Origin: Desarmillaria ectypa
Lineage: Eukaryota > Basidiomycota > Agaricomycetes > Agaricales > Physalacriaceae
NCBI GenBank assembly: GCA_030407005.1
Contig: JAUDYN010000009.1
Location: 2,046,001-2,110,000 of the forward strand
Direction of reading: 5' to 3'
Length of the DNA: 64,000 bases
Below, piece after piece: positions 11,746 through 24,546 of this stretch. Made by a program: the position numbers and the translations under genes. Positions within the stretch are counted from its first letter, which is position 1; each line of letters begins with the position of its first letter. The notes under the pieces are model-generated. The model was not told the DNA's origin. It saw only the letters and a program-made list of their open reading frames with translations, and did no database searches.

Positions 11746-14041
11746 ATGCATCGTTTTGTCAAAACCCTTCTCTCCCCCATCCTACTTGCCATACTCTTCG
11801 CGAGGTTCTCATACGCTGCTCCATGGCCAGCTGCTGCCAAACATGCCACCCGTCGACTCAGGACTGTTGGGCGGGACTTGAACATCGACGCTTACCATCC
11901 GAAGTCGACCTTCAAGGTAATATTTACGGTCATACGTGCCTGTTAATATATCTTATCATCTCTCCTGGACAGATCTACGGAAAAGGCAAAGAATCCCCGT
12001 CTTTCAAAGGTGGTGATTTGGAAGTATCTATGGCATCCTTCATTGCATCAGAGCTCGGTGTCGATTCGTCTGCTATCGTCTATCATTCTGGACGTTCTGA
12101 CGATGTCATGAGTTACTCGTACGTGAAGCAATATCATGTCAGCGCTTGAAATCTTCGCGTTGATGGTTCTATTGATGGTGTTTTCCAAGGACGGTGTTCC
12201 CTTCGCGAACGCTGTAGCTAATGTCGCTTGGAAAAATGGGAAAGCGGTTGCTCTTGGCTCATCGTTCGTAGACACAAGTAAGTAATCTTCCCAGCCTTCT
12301 GTCTTCCTGCATTGACGCCATACGTAGCAAATATCGCGGCTTCTTCGCCATCTGTACCTGTCGACTCGATCATCAGCAAAGTCGAGGATTCATTCATTGC
12401 GACTTATAACGGCATCTCCTCGCTGGAATACCTAGCTCAATCCGATCATTCTATCGCACTTACACATGTCGTTCAAGTTCAAAACGAAGAGACGAATGCT
12501 TGGTATGAGGTATTCGTCGATGCACATCCGGGGGAAATCCTTTCCTTGACGGACTTTGTTGCTCAAGCTACGGTATGGGAGTTTGCCCTTTCAATTCGGC
12601 CGTCACACCGAGCAATTTGATAGTACACCGTTGTCCCAATAAGCAAGGCATCTGTCGCTGAAGGCGAGGAGACACTGGTCGATCCTGAAGATTTTGATTC
12701 CTCTCCCAAAGGTTGGATGGAAAATGGGGAAACTGCGTAAGACTTATTATCCTTGCACTCTCAGAATTCCTCACCCGCATTCTGTTAGCGGGAACAATGT
12801 CGTCGCTTACAAGAGTAATCAGTCCACCACGACCTCTGAATCATCCACCAATACGTTTGATTACCCATTCAACGTGACTGTCAGTCCAAGCGAAGGCGGC
12901 AATATCGACGCGGTCCGCACGAATGCCTTCTACGTCATCAACAAAGTCCATGATTTCGTGTACAAGTATGGATGGACGGAAGCGAGCTACAATTTCCAGA
13001 CCGATAATTTCGGAAAGGGAGGAGCACAGGGTGACCGTGTGCTGATGTCCGTACAAGACTCGTCGGGTACGAACAATGCTAACTTTGCTACTCCTCCAGA
13101 GTATGACTGCCTCTTTGTTTAATATAAGCTTTTACTAATCTTGGGCTAGCGGACAGTCTGGTACATGTCGGATGTACATCTGGACCTTGACGACTCCCAA
13201 TCGGGATGGTGCTGTTCAGAACGATATCGTCGTACATGAATTTACTCATGGTATTACCAATCGTCTTACTGGGGGCGGGACGGGCTGGTGCTTGCAAACA
13301 ACCGAAGCAAGTGGAATGGGTGAGGGTGGGTGTTTCTCGTCACTCTTCCGGGAGCGTCCAATACTAAGTTGCTGGAGGTTGGTCTGATGCGATGTCTGAG
13401 TAGGGTCATTTATTCCATCTATGGAGAACCTTACTGAGGCATCATTTTGTTTTTCAGATGGACAGAGCAGAAGAGTAGAAATATCACTGATTTTGTTACC
13501 GGGACGTGGGTGGTGGACAGTCCCGCGGGTGTGCGCAGATATCCTTATTCTACAGATTCTTCCGTGAATCCACTTCGTTATTCCTCTGTTGCTACGTTAC
13601 GAGAGGTCCATGGTGAGCCCGTCTGTCTCCTACACTCCCGATCCACATCTTGATGTGTGTACCCTTTAGATATCGGCGAAGTCTGGGCTAACATGTTACA
13701 CAACGTGTACGCTGGCCTCGTTGAAGAACGCGGGTGGTCATCGACGGCTATGGACGACCCTTCCGGTGCTGAAGGGAACATAGTCTACCTTCATCTGTTC
13801 ATCGACGCTCTGTCTCTCCAGCCTTGTAATCTCAGTCGTGAGTATTGTCTCCGTTCGTTTTGATCATATGCTGACAGTTCATTTCGTAGTGGTGACTGGC
13901 CGGGATGCGTGGATCCAGGCAGACGTGAATCGCTACGACGGGGCTAATGGGTGTATTCTTTGGAAGGCTTTCGCGAGTCGTGGGTTGGGGGTGAATGCTG
14001 GGAATTATGATGATGATGATACGGTACCTGATGGATGTTAG
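11746..14041 (+). CDS. Secreted fungalysin metalloprotease, peptidase family M36 (588 aa)
   Basis: Eleven exons join in frame: 11746-11916, 11973-12137, 12190-12277, 12328-12572, 12624-12736, 12789-13100, 13150-13325, 13378-13399, 13458-13612, 13670-13837 and 13890-14041. The protein starts with a signal peptide ('LLSPILLAILFARFSYA') followed by an FTP-type propeptide. The mature domain has the zinc motif HEFTH within 'DIVVHEFTHGITNRL'. The third zinc ligand is the glutamate of 'GMGEGWSD', recovered only by joining a 22-nt micro-exon. It also has the conserved 'HDIGEVWANML' and 'NRDGAVQND'. Length and C-terminus ('TVPDGC') fit family M36 and no catalytic residue is missing. Fungalysins are secreted zinc endopeptidases that digest extracellular protein such as keratin, elastin or collagen; a role in nitrogen acquisition is inferred. 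Confidence 0.92.
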
Positions 14042-14407
14042 AAGTTTTAGAATCAAAGTGTCTCTTCTGAAGGCTTGAGCATATAACCATCTTACTGGAT
14101 CTAGAGTGATGGATAAGAGAATATGGGTCATCATAGCCCTAACGGCATTCCTATCCGCACCGTTAAAAGGTGACTGCCCTCATAGAAGATAAAGATGTTG
14201 GAGAATGAAAAGAATGACCAGTGATATCGTATTGTAGGCACGGCAGGCACGTCTCGAGTATGAAACTCTTCCCAAAGTCACCATCGTTACGTGTCACCGA
14301 GACCAGCAAAGCGCCATCGTTCATCAGAGTTCCAAAGCGGCGGGTTTGCACCGGTGGAATACCCGTCATACCATCCTCTCTTACGAACGTCCTACACTAG
14401 GCTAAGC

Positions 14408-14760
14408 AGTTCTGGCTCCTAGCTCAGATAACGTCATTCTCGGAACCTTGTACACCGTGGACAATGCCTAATTCCCTTTTCTTGAAGCCTTCGTATCGAA
14501 CAATGATAACTTCGGCACCATCTATGTCCGGCCATTATGGCACGACGGCTGGAAGAGGAGGCGAATTGGTGTTGTCGGACGTAAAAGAAGCACGACCGGG
14601 GGGTAGAGGGTGCTCTCCGCGAAGATGGTGATTGATAGATATTGTGTCTCTTTTCAAATAGGGTACGACGGAGAAATACGAAGTGCAGGACCTTCGTTGT
14701 AGGCCGGGATCTGGTACAAGGGTCCGGTTTCAAGCCCACAGAGGTGAGAATGGCATAGTA
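14408..14760 (-). pseudogene. Possible decayed 3' end of an unrecognised gene
   Basis: On the minus strand one frame reads 'PYLKRDTISINHHLRGEHP', a serine/proline stretch, a TAA stop near 14535, and then 'DGAEVIIVRYEGFKKREL' and 'GIVHGVQGSENDVI' before a terminal stop. The last part has convincing protein character but the frame is interrupted and I found no 5' exons. I do not recognise the family. Confidence 0.25.
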
Positions 14761-15449
14761 AGATTATCCGTGGCTGCTAACGCACTCTGTAATGCTCAAT
14801 GAAGGCTTGCTATCTAAGCTCAACTGCATTGCGCGATTCGGATTTGATCTGGGCTGTGGGAACAGACGACTGCCCCTTGAAATGCTAATAGGCCAACCAG
14901 CTCGGAGATGCAGAGTTTCTCGCCGGCACCCTCTGCCGTTCCACTCATGCCAGTCAAGGGGGGAGGCGTCGTGATAGTCCGGTCCCAAAGAGTGAGATGT
15001 TACATTAGCCAAATGCGCCTGTTCATTGGACAATTGCGGTAACTGTTACTCTGTTCACGTGGATGTGACATTTCGCGTCTATTGCAGCATGCGTGACTTT
15101 TGATGAATATCGTCCCTCTAAGATTGTGAATTTTGTTCGGTACAGCATCTAAAGATCCGACGGATGGCGCCGCTTACAGCCCACCGGCGCAGACCCGGAT
15201 TGGTCAGGAAGTTTCCAGTGTACATACAGCTGGAGGAAGCAATCAGAAGAAGGATCCATTGGTCGCAGGAGAGTATCTATTGAGGACAAGGCAGCCCTGC
15301 TGTCATTTTGACGAACTGCGAAAAATTCTGGCTGACAGCAAGACGCGAGACAGTTCTCTGTAGGTGAAGATACCATGTTGAGTTTAAGAAAATGAACATG
15401 ATAAGGAAAATGAATGAGACTTGCTGAGTTTGACTAAGCTCAACATTGG
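14761..15449. other. Intergenic, nothing recognised
   Basis: Short frames on both strands have no motifs. The segment ends at the outer edge of a retrotransposon LTR; the bases next to it (ATTGG, 15445-15449) would be the target-site copy. Confidence 0.4.
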
Positions 15450-15864
15450 TGTTACGTCCTTGTCTACCACGTGACTTGGGACGTAAGCTTTGGTCTCTCG
15501 AGCTGCTTCGCGTTCGGGCAGTCACTCGTTTATGAGACTTGGGCTAGGTCTTTGGTGTGTGGAGAAAGTATATGAGTGTAATTTAGTCAAAAGATAGAGT
15601 ACAATGGTGAAGTTTACTCTACTTATATACTGTAAGTACAACATTTATATTTAGATGAAACGGTATGGTCCATGCAGGAATGGTGTTGAAACAAGGTGAA
15701 TCTGGAAGGATCATGGTCCAATGGTAAAGTTATGGGGTGACTGTGGGTGAGAATGAGGGTGATGGTCAGTGAGAATGTCGATATGAGGTGAATGCTATTC
15801 CTGATAAGATGGATGAGTCATGGATATGACTTGGATGAGATAAGATAATGGAAATATCATAACA
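15450..15864 (-). repeat. 3' LTR of Ty3/gypsy copy 1
   Basis: Read on the minus strand this starts TGTTATGATATTTCC at 15864 and ends CGTAACA at 15450, about 415 bp. It closely resembles the LTRs at 29429-29851 and 33340-33757. The polypurine tract AACAAGGGGGTAA lies immediately upstream on the minus strand (15865-15877). A TATA-like 'TATATAAGTAGAGTAAA' occurs inside. Confidence 0.85.
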
Positions 15865-18800
15865 TTACCCCCTTGTTAAAGCAGTCATCCCGACTGCTAA
15901 GGTTCTTCTTCAGGGGCATCAAATTATGTTTCGATTTGACTGATCCAATACTGATCAGTCAGTGTTTTCTATAAGTCTTTGTCTGGATTGATGATCCATT
16001 TGGTATATCCATCTTTTTATTTGGCAAGATATGCTATGTCGCCATTTTCTGAATATTCATGGTCCAGTATCTTGACCATGATTTTGCTCTTGGTTATGAT
16101 TTTTGGAGTGTATAAGGCATGGTTTATGCTAGCCTGGTACTCCTTGATTGCTGCCATAGTGTTCGACATCTCAGTTTCTCTGACCCAAGAGTTGTGCTCT
16201 CTGGTCCATCCTTTCTATTTGACCAGATAGTCTGTGACTTCTCTGGATGGTTGTCCTCTTTTGGAGCATACTTTTTGAGTGTGTGAGTCCAAGACTTCTT
16301 CTATTTCATATTCCTCTTGACCCCTGATGAGGTCTGGTGGAGGAGGTGGCAGTTGTTGTTGATTGGGGAAGGAAGGTGCAATATAGGGAGTTAGCAGCTT
16401 CTCATTGAATCAAAGGTATATCTTTCAGTGTGGTGGCAGTTTTAGTTTGTAGGCTGCCATTCTGGATTTCTTGACAATTTTGAACAGTTCTGTTCATTTG
16501 TCATCAAGTTTTTTCTTGGGTCATGGAAGATGAAGGTTGGCAGTATCGAGCCAAACCTTGTCACTGACATGGTATTCACAAGGTGATTGCTTTTTCTTGT
16601 CGTATTGCACCTTCATTTGTGTTGCTGCCTTTTCTAATACTTTGTGGACTTCTTTATGGACCTTGGCCATTGTTTCAGTGAACTCGATGGCTGCAGGATT
16701 GGCGAAGCTGGTTTTCTGAATTGACTCAGGTATGAGTTGGGGATTTCATCCATAGAGGACCATAAAGGGACTTTTGCCAGTGGCCCAATGGATTTGGTTA
16801 TTGTGGGCAAATTCTGCAAGAGATAACCAAGCAACCCAGTCAGTTTGACGATGGTTAACAAAGATGCAGAGGTATTTTTCAACCTCCTGGTTGACTCTCT
16901 GTCTGTCTGTCCATCAGTCTGGGAATGATACACCATCGAGGCATTTTGTGTGATGTCCAGCATTTGGTACAGTTTCTTCATGAATGTGGATACAAATTGA
17001 GATCCTTGGTCAGAGATGACTATTTGGGGCATTCCATGTTTCACATATACATGGTTGTGGAGCATTAGAGCCCATCCTTCAGCGGATAATTCTTCATTAT
17101 ATGAAATGAGGATTATGTTCTTGGAGAATTGATCCACAATGATGAGTAGGGCGTCGAAGCCTTCTGATTCTGGGAGACTGGTGACCATGTCGATGGAAAT
17201 GTGAGTCCATGGGGTATCAGGGATGACATTGGGATGGAGAGGAGCAGCTTTGGCCTGTGTGTTGCTCTTCATTTGTTGACATATCTCGCATCCCTTGATA
17301 TAGGATTTGACATCTTTTTTCATCTTTGGCCACCAGTATTTGTGAAGAATGAGTTCTTTAGTCTTGGTGATTCCTGGATGTCTGGTGGTGATATGATCAT
17401 GATATTGTGAAATGATCTCTCCATGAAGTGAAGGGTCCTGGGGAATGTAGATTCACCCATTGTACCACAAGATTTCATCTTCTTGGGTGATTCCTCATTT
17501 GTGGTTGAGGGATTTCTCAATCCCTTGGTCCCATTGATCTTTCTGTCTGGTTGCATCTCTTATACACATGGTTTGTTCCTCAGTAGTGGGCAGTATTAAT
17601 GCCCAGAAATGTTTGGGGGAAAGGATGACTACATCTTGATTGTCTTCCTTTCTTTGATTGTGATCGTCTCATCGACTGAGAAGATCTGCCTTCTTGTTGG
17701 CAATTCCAGCTTTATGTTGAAGAATAAAGTGGTATTCAGCCAATTCCATAACCCACTGGGCTTGTTGGTGGTTCAGCTTCTGAGGTTTCCAGAAATATTG
17801 GAGATTTTGGTGGTTGGTCCAGATTTTGATTGTTTCTTTTGCGCCCATGAGATAATAACATCATTCTTCTAGGGCTAACATGATAGCCAGCAACTCCTTG
17901 TTGTAGATTTCATAGTTGCATTTGGTGACTGTTAATGCTTTTGACATGAAGGTGATGGGCCTCCATTTGCCATTCTGTTCTTAGCTTAGGACAGTGCCAA
18001 TGGCTCCATCACTGGCATTGGCCTCAACTCAGAATTTTCCTTTGTCCGAGGGAATCATTAGAACTACATTTGTGGTCATCAACTTTTTGAGTTGTGAGAA
18101 CACTTGTTCTTGTTCTGTTCCCCACATTCAGTCCACCTTTCCAGTTAACTGGGTGAGGGGTTGTACTATCTTTGAGCAGTCATGAATGAACTTGCGATAG
18201 AAGTTCATGAATCCTAGGAAAGATTGAAGCTCTTTCTTTTTTGTGGGAGTGAGCCACTCCACTATTCTGGTGATCTTGACTGGATCCATGTGAATCACAT
18301 CTTCGCTGATAATGACGCCAAGGTATTTGGTTTTGAGTACTTCAAACTTGCATTTTTCTGCTTTGAGAAATAATTTATTTTCTCATAGGCATTGTAGAAC
18401 TTGTCAAACAATGATGCAGTGTTCTGACAAGGATTTTGTGAATATAAGAATATCGTTGAGATAGATGGTGACTTTTCCTCTAGCGATTAGGTCTTTGAAA
18501 ATATTGTTCATCATCCACTGAAATGTGGCTGGTGAATTAGTAAGACCAAAGAACATGACCATAGGCTTAAAAAGTCCTCAGTTAGTCCTGAATGCAGCCT
18601 TCTCTTCATCCCCATCTCGGATGCGTACATTGTTATATCCCCATCAAACATCTAGTTTGGAGAAATACTTTGCTCTGCATAGTTTGTCCATGAGTTCAGA
18701 AATCAAGGGGAGTGGATATCGATTTTTTATTGTTATTTCATTCAGTTTGTGATAATCCTGAACAGGGCATAAGGAGCCATCCTTTTTCTTGACAAAGAAG

Positions 18801-20040
18801 AAGGGCAAGATGAAAGGAGATTTGGAAGGTTGAATTCTTCCTGATTCAAGATTTTTATCAAGGAACTTGTCAAGCTGTTCCTATTTGTTTCGGTTAAGTG
18901 GATAGACTTTGCAGTCTAACATGGATTTCACGTTGGGAGTCAGCTTGATGGCATGGTCCCAGGGTTTTCGATTGGGTAATTCATCAAAGCTTTCCTTAGA
19001 GAATGGATCTCTAAAGCTTTGATACTGAGGAGGCATGAGCTCCTTGAATGTCTTTTTTGGTTTTTCTGCATTGGCGGCTGCTGCCAATTCGTTTGCATGA
19101 TGTACTGCTCTAAGGATAATTTCTTCATGCATATTTACTGCAAGAATGGTCTCTCCTTCTTCAAGTTCTTCATCCCATCTGTCTTCTTCATTGGAGTCAG
19201 GAAAAGGGAAATGGTTTTTAAGACAATGACATCGTCCAAATGTCATAACTCCTGACTTCCAGTTGATGAGGGGATTATGGCGTTTAAGCCAATCATGGCC
19301 CAAATACACTGTCTTGGAGCCTAGGTCAGTGACCATGAGGTCAATTTGTTTGACGTGGTCTCCAATGGTCATTTGGAGTTCCATGAATTCAGTCACATCA
19401 CTGCCCTTGTTATGGGTTCCATCAGCATTGTATACTGGTATGGGAGCGATGGCTTTTTGGGTGTCCAACTGATGTTGTTGGATGTAGGTTCAGTTGATAG
19501 AGCTGCCTGTGCAGCTGCTATCCAACAATGTGTGGGTTGTCAAGGTCTTTTTCCCTATACAGGGAGTGAGCTGGATATCCACCAAGAAGTCTCATCCTGA
19601 GCTCTTGGTTCTGTGGATATACCGGATCAGTTCATGAAGTTTGTAGAGTTGCTCATGTGCAAGACTCTCTTCAGCCTGTAAGCTTTGTACAAGCTCATCG
19701 GTGATCTCCTGAAGTCTTTTGGGATGTACCCATATGGAGAGCATGGATTTGGCAACTGCCAAGTTCTTGGCACTATGAACAGTGCATAGAGTCTAATTGA
19801 TCCCAAATGGTTTGTATCATATGTGATCATGTGCCTCCAGAACTGGCAGGACTTTGGGGTTCAGTGCTCCCTTGTTAGGCGGGATTTTGGGTGTTGGGAT
19901 ACTGGCTTTGGACTGTTTTGCTCGCCACAGTCTGAAGGCAGTGTCATCTTCTTCATCAGATACTTTAACAATGGTGATGGTGATGTGCTTGGTAATGGCG
20001 AGTGACAAAAGAATTAGGGAATGGCAATGAACACCAATCA
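15865..20040 (-). mobile_element. Ty3/gypsy chromovirus copy 1, decayed pol remnant
   Basis: On the minus strand, from 20040 down, the pol domains appear in order. They are a linker ('KVSDEEDDTAFRLW'), aspartic protease (near 19500, 'TLLDSSCTGSSIN' with the active-site glycine changed to serine), reverse transcriptase (about 18850-18400, 'YLNDILIF' instead of YLDD), RNase H, integrase zinc finger ('HPGITKTKELILHKYWWPK') and DDE core (17323-16634). The chromodomain and tail lie at about 16260-15960. Stops interrupt every domain, mostly TGA or TAG where copy 2 has CGA or CAG. No gag and no 5' LTR of the same family are found beyond 20040. The element is dead. Confidence 0.85.
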
Positions 20041-20044
20041 CACT

Positions 20045-20839
20045 AAACCTCTTACTACTCTACACTTAATCACCAATATTGAATTCAGGCGGTTTTGAGT
20101 ATGATGGAAGCACTCTGCAGACTTCAATAATCAAGTACAATTGTCTTGAAAATGTTTTATTCATTACTAGTGAGTTTATACAAAGTACTACTCATACTAG
20201 TGGGGTGGGTAAGACACAATTGGATAAGAGTGACTTGGTTTGAGCTACTGCGCTTGTTCTGACTGAAACTGCTTCAGACTGGTGGCGCTCTTGGCCCTAT
20301 ACTGCTTCCTACAAGTGATAAACACTTGACTAGCTGCACTCTTGGCTAACTAGTGGCACTCTTGGCCTAAGAATAAACTATAACTCTGAGAACTTTGCTT
20401 GAACTAACTTCAAAACACTCTGGACCTTTGCAGGACACAACAGTGACTCTAATGGACTTCAATTCAATGCAATTCTATGGGTGACTTAGCAACTATTAAT
20501 CACTTCATCGAGGTTAAGCACAAAAGCCTTTAATTGGGGACACCAGTTACTACCAGTGAGGGCTCAACTGCAGGGATGGCTTGCCTGGTTTGCATGAGCG
20601 CCCATCCCACTACTTATATACTACTGAGGCAGAACTATAAATATCATCTGGGTATAGGGTATATTGGTAAGGATTTCTTGGCTAGTCATGAATAATGGTG
20701 AATAATCACACAATAGTCAGTCTAGTCTGTTTTCTTTTCAAATATTCGGTCTAGAGACTCCACAGTTGGTCTTTCCGCACCCTTGGCCCAACTACATGCC
20801 CTAGTAATGCGGTTATATGAATATCCGGATATTGGTGCC
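20045..20839 (-). repeat. Noncoding repeat-like segment with promoter and poly(A) signals on the minus strand
   Basis: There are no coding frames. On the minus strand a TATA box (TATATAAGTAG, around 20615-20625) precedes an AATAAAACATTTT poly(A)-like signal near 20155, an arrangement typical of LTRs. Three near-copies of 'tgg.gctcttggcc' occur at about 20280-20370. This may be the U3-R-U5 of a second element family or a 5' untranslated region joined to copy 1. Its ends are not defined. Confidence 0.35.
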
Positions 20840-21299
20840 TGTAACAGCTATCCGATCATGATTGAGAGTGCAGTCTGGCTCCACTAGTATTGATCATAAG
20901 AGATTTATATTGAAATAGTTGGATCTGGGCTCAAGGTTAATCCATTCCTAATTTATTTCTAAATCCTGTTTCAAGATTGCCATGTGACTAGTTATCCTGA
21001 CTTAGGCATTTATGCCCAGTCTGGGCTGCTAGTGACAGAACTTGATGAGATCTGTGTACTCTGCTCCTGGTTTTTGTGTGCTAGTAGCATCCTTCATTTG
21101 CTAGTGTCTGTATTTCACTTAGTCCTGCTAGCATTTGAGTTACTAGTCTGGCTGGCTGGTAGATTTAACCCACTAATAGTGTTGCATCTAAGTCCTGGCT
21201 CTACCAGTTGCTTACTGCTTTTAACTATCAGCTTGAAGCCTCAGCTATAGTCCTCTATGTATTACTAGTATAGGATAGATGTGCAATAGTATTGTTACA
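20840..21299. repeat. Candidate solo LTR of a different family
   Basis: The segment is 460 bp with perfect terminal inverted heptamers: it begins TGTAACA and ends TGTTACA. It has the TG..CA ends and length of an LTR but no similarity to the copy 1-3 LTRs. The flanking pentamers (GTGCC and AAATC) do not match, so a clean target-site duplication is not visible. A chance pair of heptamers cannot be excluded. Confidence 0.35.
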
Positions 21300-21329
21300 A
21301 AATCGCAAAATCGAGGTGTGAACACATAG

Positions 21330-22143
21330 ATGGCATATCACTGATGAGTCAGGAGACAAGTTACCCAACCTCACCAGAGTCAGTGGGGGGCCAGGACAGT
21401 GCCTCTAACCAAGGCCAGGATTGAGGCCACATGCTACTTAGCCTGGCTGGGAGCAACCCTGTGGTGGAGCCAGCCACAATGCTGACAATGCACAGACCTG
21501 ACCTCACATTCAGATTTGCACCAGGCACTATGGCTGAGCATTCTACTGGGACAAGTAGTAGTGGCACCTCAGAAGCCTCAAGCCAGACCCAGACTCCTTT
21601 TGAGTCTGTGTGAGTTCCTGAGCAAACTCAAGCCAAAGAACAGGAGGAAGCTGCTAGTGCCCAGATGGTAAAAAGGGGGCAGGTGACTAGAAAATCAAAT
21701 GGTAACTCCTGATCTGCTTTGCCCCTAACATCTGACAGTGACATGAAAGATCAGGTCCCCAACTCCACTAGCGCCCAGGTGGTAAAGAGGGGGCACCACA
21801 GTAGAACAACCACCATCATCAAAGTATCCAACAAAGAGGACAACACAGCTTTCCTACAATGGAAAGCAAAACAGTCCAAAACCAAAATCCTGCCTAACAA
21901 GGGAGTACCAAAACTCAAAGTCCTGCTGATCACGGGGGCACCCAATCATGTGTGGTACAAGCCATTCATAGTAGATTAGACTCTATGCACTATCCAAAGT
22001 ACCAAGAACTTGGCAGTTGCCAAAGCTGTGCTCTCCACTTGGGTTCATCCCAAACAACTTGGAGAAATCACAGATGAGCTCATCCAGAGCTTGAACACTG
22101 AAGAGAGTCTTGTGCACGAGCAACTCTATGAACTTCATGAACC
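21330..22143 (+). mobile_element. Fragment of Ty3/gypsy pol 5' region
   Basis: Bases from about 21350 match copy 2 at 24945-25670. Shared landmarks are 'CCAGGACAGTGCCTCTAACCAAGG' (split here for length; 21390-21413 and 24978-25001), 'KRGHHSRTT' against 'KRGHFSRTT', 'NLAVAKAVLSTWVHPK' and 'EQLYELHEP'. Similarity ends at about 22143 just before the protease, where gag of copy 2 begins. In copy 3, pol resumes about 70 aligned bases further on (29852), so this could be the detached 5' part of copy 3. Several stops interrupt it. Confidence 0.7.
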
Positions 22144-24546
22144 GCCAACTCTGGGGATCTCAGAACTTCAGGCCCAGATTGCCCAATCTGCTTGCGCCTA
22201 CAACGCGAGAGCTGTCCTCCTCCACTACCGGATGGAACGACCCACTGTCACACTGGAGCGACCAACAGCCGGCCTTACGGAGGCCCAAGAATACGCGTGG
22301 GACGTATGGACTGCATTTGACGAACCCCCACCCTCATACCCCGGCCCCCCCCCCTCATCCAAGAACCCCCACTCTCTGCATATCCCAGTGGAGATCAGAC
22401 TCCCCGTCACCCGACAGCAACAACAGTAGAAGGTCTGGCCACTCTGGACCCCAACACCCCGACGATCCAAACATGGATCGAAACCACCCCTACAGCCCCT
22501 GGAGCTGCGAGCGGTGGCCAGACGAGGGAGAAGAAATCTCCCTCTCCTCCCTCCCTGTCATCGAGATCTCCGATGACGAGTCCGATGACGACATCATCGG
22601 AGACAATGCCCCGGTCCTGGCCACTCCCCATGCCGCTGACGACCCCTTCAATCCAGATGGGGACGATTTTATCTGGCCTGACCTCTCTGAGGTCGACCGG
22701 AGACTATTTGGTCCATTCCAGACCACAGCATGGGAGGTTCGACGAAGGGATGTCGAAGCCCACGACCTCTGGGAAGAACCCAGAGTCGAAATGGACGAGT
22801 GGTTGGCCCTTAACAGGGGCGACCCCATCTGAATCCCCTTCGATGGGCCCAGCAACACCAGGGCCAACATCGTCAACCACCGGATACACGCCAATCGTGA
22901 CTGGTCAATCTTCCACCCCTCTGCCAGGGATTGTTTTCCAGGGTTACTACCCAGAACCCCTCAGGAGCAGCGGGAACTGGAGAGGACCCTCCAGCACTTA
23001 TGGAGGTTGGAGGTGGCAAGAGAGGAATGAGTGGGGGCAAGAGCCCCAGTACAATACGTTAACCTACGATACAGGTTACTATGGTGGGATGGAATACCAC
23101 CATCCCCAATATGAAATATATCTGGACCACCCACCAGATACCCCGGTTGTAAGCCCATGACCACTTCCCAACTCACCCCCATATCATAGGGCGCGTCACC
23201 AAGGATACCACCCATATCAGGGTGGTAGTCTTCTCTTCGCAGGGGTGGGAGAAGAAATGGAAGCAGAAGGAGCCCCTGCAGGAAATGCCACTGCAGGGGT
23301 GTCAAGAACCCCTGCCATGGCAGAAGAAGTCTAGCAGCAGATGTGGAGCGAGCTGCTGGAAAAGGAATGGCACATCACAGAGATGCGCGAAGAACTTGAC
23401 AGAGAGGATTCCACCTGCAAGACGTTGGTGGAATATCTCAAGGCTCAAGAGAAGGAAAAAGAGCCAGAAAGGGGAAGACTGCCAGGGCCACCAAGAGGAT
23501 ACTCAGGGTACAGGCTGGATCGATTTTCAATCCCAAGACCACCCCCCGGTCAGGGACCACCTGACCCAATCCCGAACCCTGTTGGGAACGCCGCTGCTGA
23601 TGCCCCCTATCTGGGCATCAAGCCAACCCTCGTCAAGGTCCCCACTCCATTCAAGGGGGATCATGATGACATCGAACGCTTCATAGGCGATTGCATTGCC
23701 TATTTCAAAGTGTTCCGACATTATTTCCAGATGCCGTCGCACCTGGTATTATTCGCGACGTCTCACTTCAAGGGTGCCGCCAAGGACTGGTGGGTCTACA
23801 AGAGACCCAAATACTGGGTAGGCGATGCCTTTGATGGCACCGCCACCCACTTCCGATACCCTGACTGGGCTGACTTTGTCGACCTAGTCACATGACAATT
23901 CTGAGATCCTGTGATCGAGGAAATCCACAAAAAACACATGTTTGACTTGTGCATGGGAGCACAGCCTGCCTCCCATTACTTCCAGAAGCTGGAAGAAGAA
24001 GCCAAGTTAGCAGGCTGGAGATCCAATGAGGCTGAACGCAGCGCAATGGTGAAGGCGGTGTGACTAGGAGTGCCTAGTTCATATATGACCTTTATATCGA
24101 ACATGGGCGTGAGCATTCCGTGCTCATATCTGGAGTGAAAGCAACACATCCTCCAGATGTATGAAGAGAGACAGCGGAAATGGGTCTTTGACCAGACCAC
24201 CAGTACACCTCGGGATGGCCAGAAGCAGGGCCTGCATCCCCAACAACAGCAACCCAGCGGCAAGAACACCGCTGGGGTGACAAGTTTGTCAGCTCCAAAG
24301 CCGAATGCTGGGAGCAGAGGAACCAGTCGCAATGCTGGAACTGGTAAGTGGATGACATACGAGGGGGCAGGGAAGCCAATGGACTTGGACCGGCAACGAG
24401 CCAAGGGGCACTGTTTCAGGTGTGATCAAAAGGGTCACCTGAGCAGGGATTGCCCTATGAGAAAAGAGAAGAACGTTGTGAGATATGTGGGGCCCACTGA
24501 TGCAGTGGTGCCAAGCACCTCCAAGATCAAGGAGGTAAAAGAGTAG
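22144..24546 (+). mobile_element. Ty3/gypsy copy 2 gag, interrupted
   Basis: A proline- and acid-rich N-terminal part (22144-23330) leads to a coiled, charged segment (23341-23470) and a retrotransposon Gag domain ('TPFKGDHDDIERFIGDCIAY', 'SHFKGAAKDWWVYK'). Near the C-terminus is a CCHC zinc knuckle, 'CFRCDQKGHLSRDC' (about 24415-24456). Most of it lies in one frame broken by TGA or TAG at about 23158, 23332, 23893, 24061 and 24136, mostly consistent with C-to-T change from CGA or CAG. One frame change lies near 22600-22830. No LTR precedes it. Confidence 0.8.

Noticed and set aside
21719..22429. Plus-strand frames across the pol fragment/gag junction as a host gene
   Set aside because: They match retroelement pol and gag, with frames that change at the junction.
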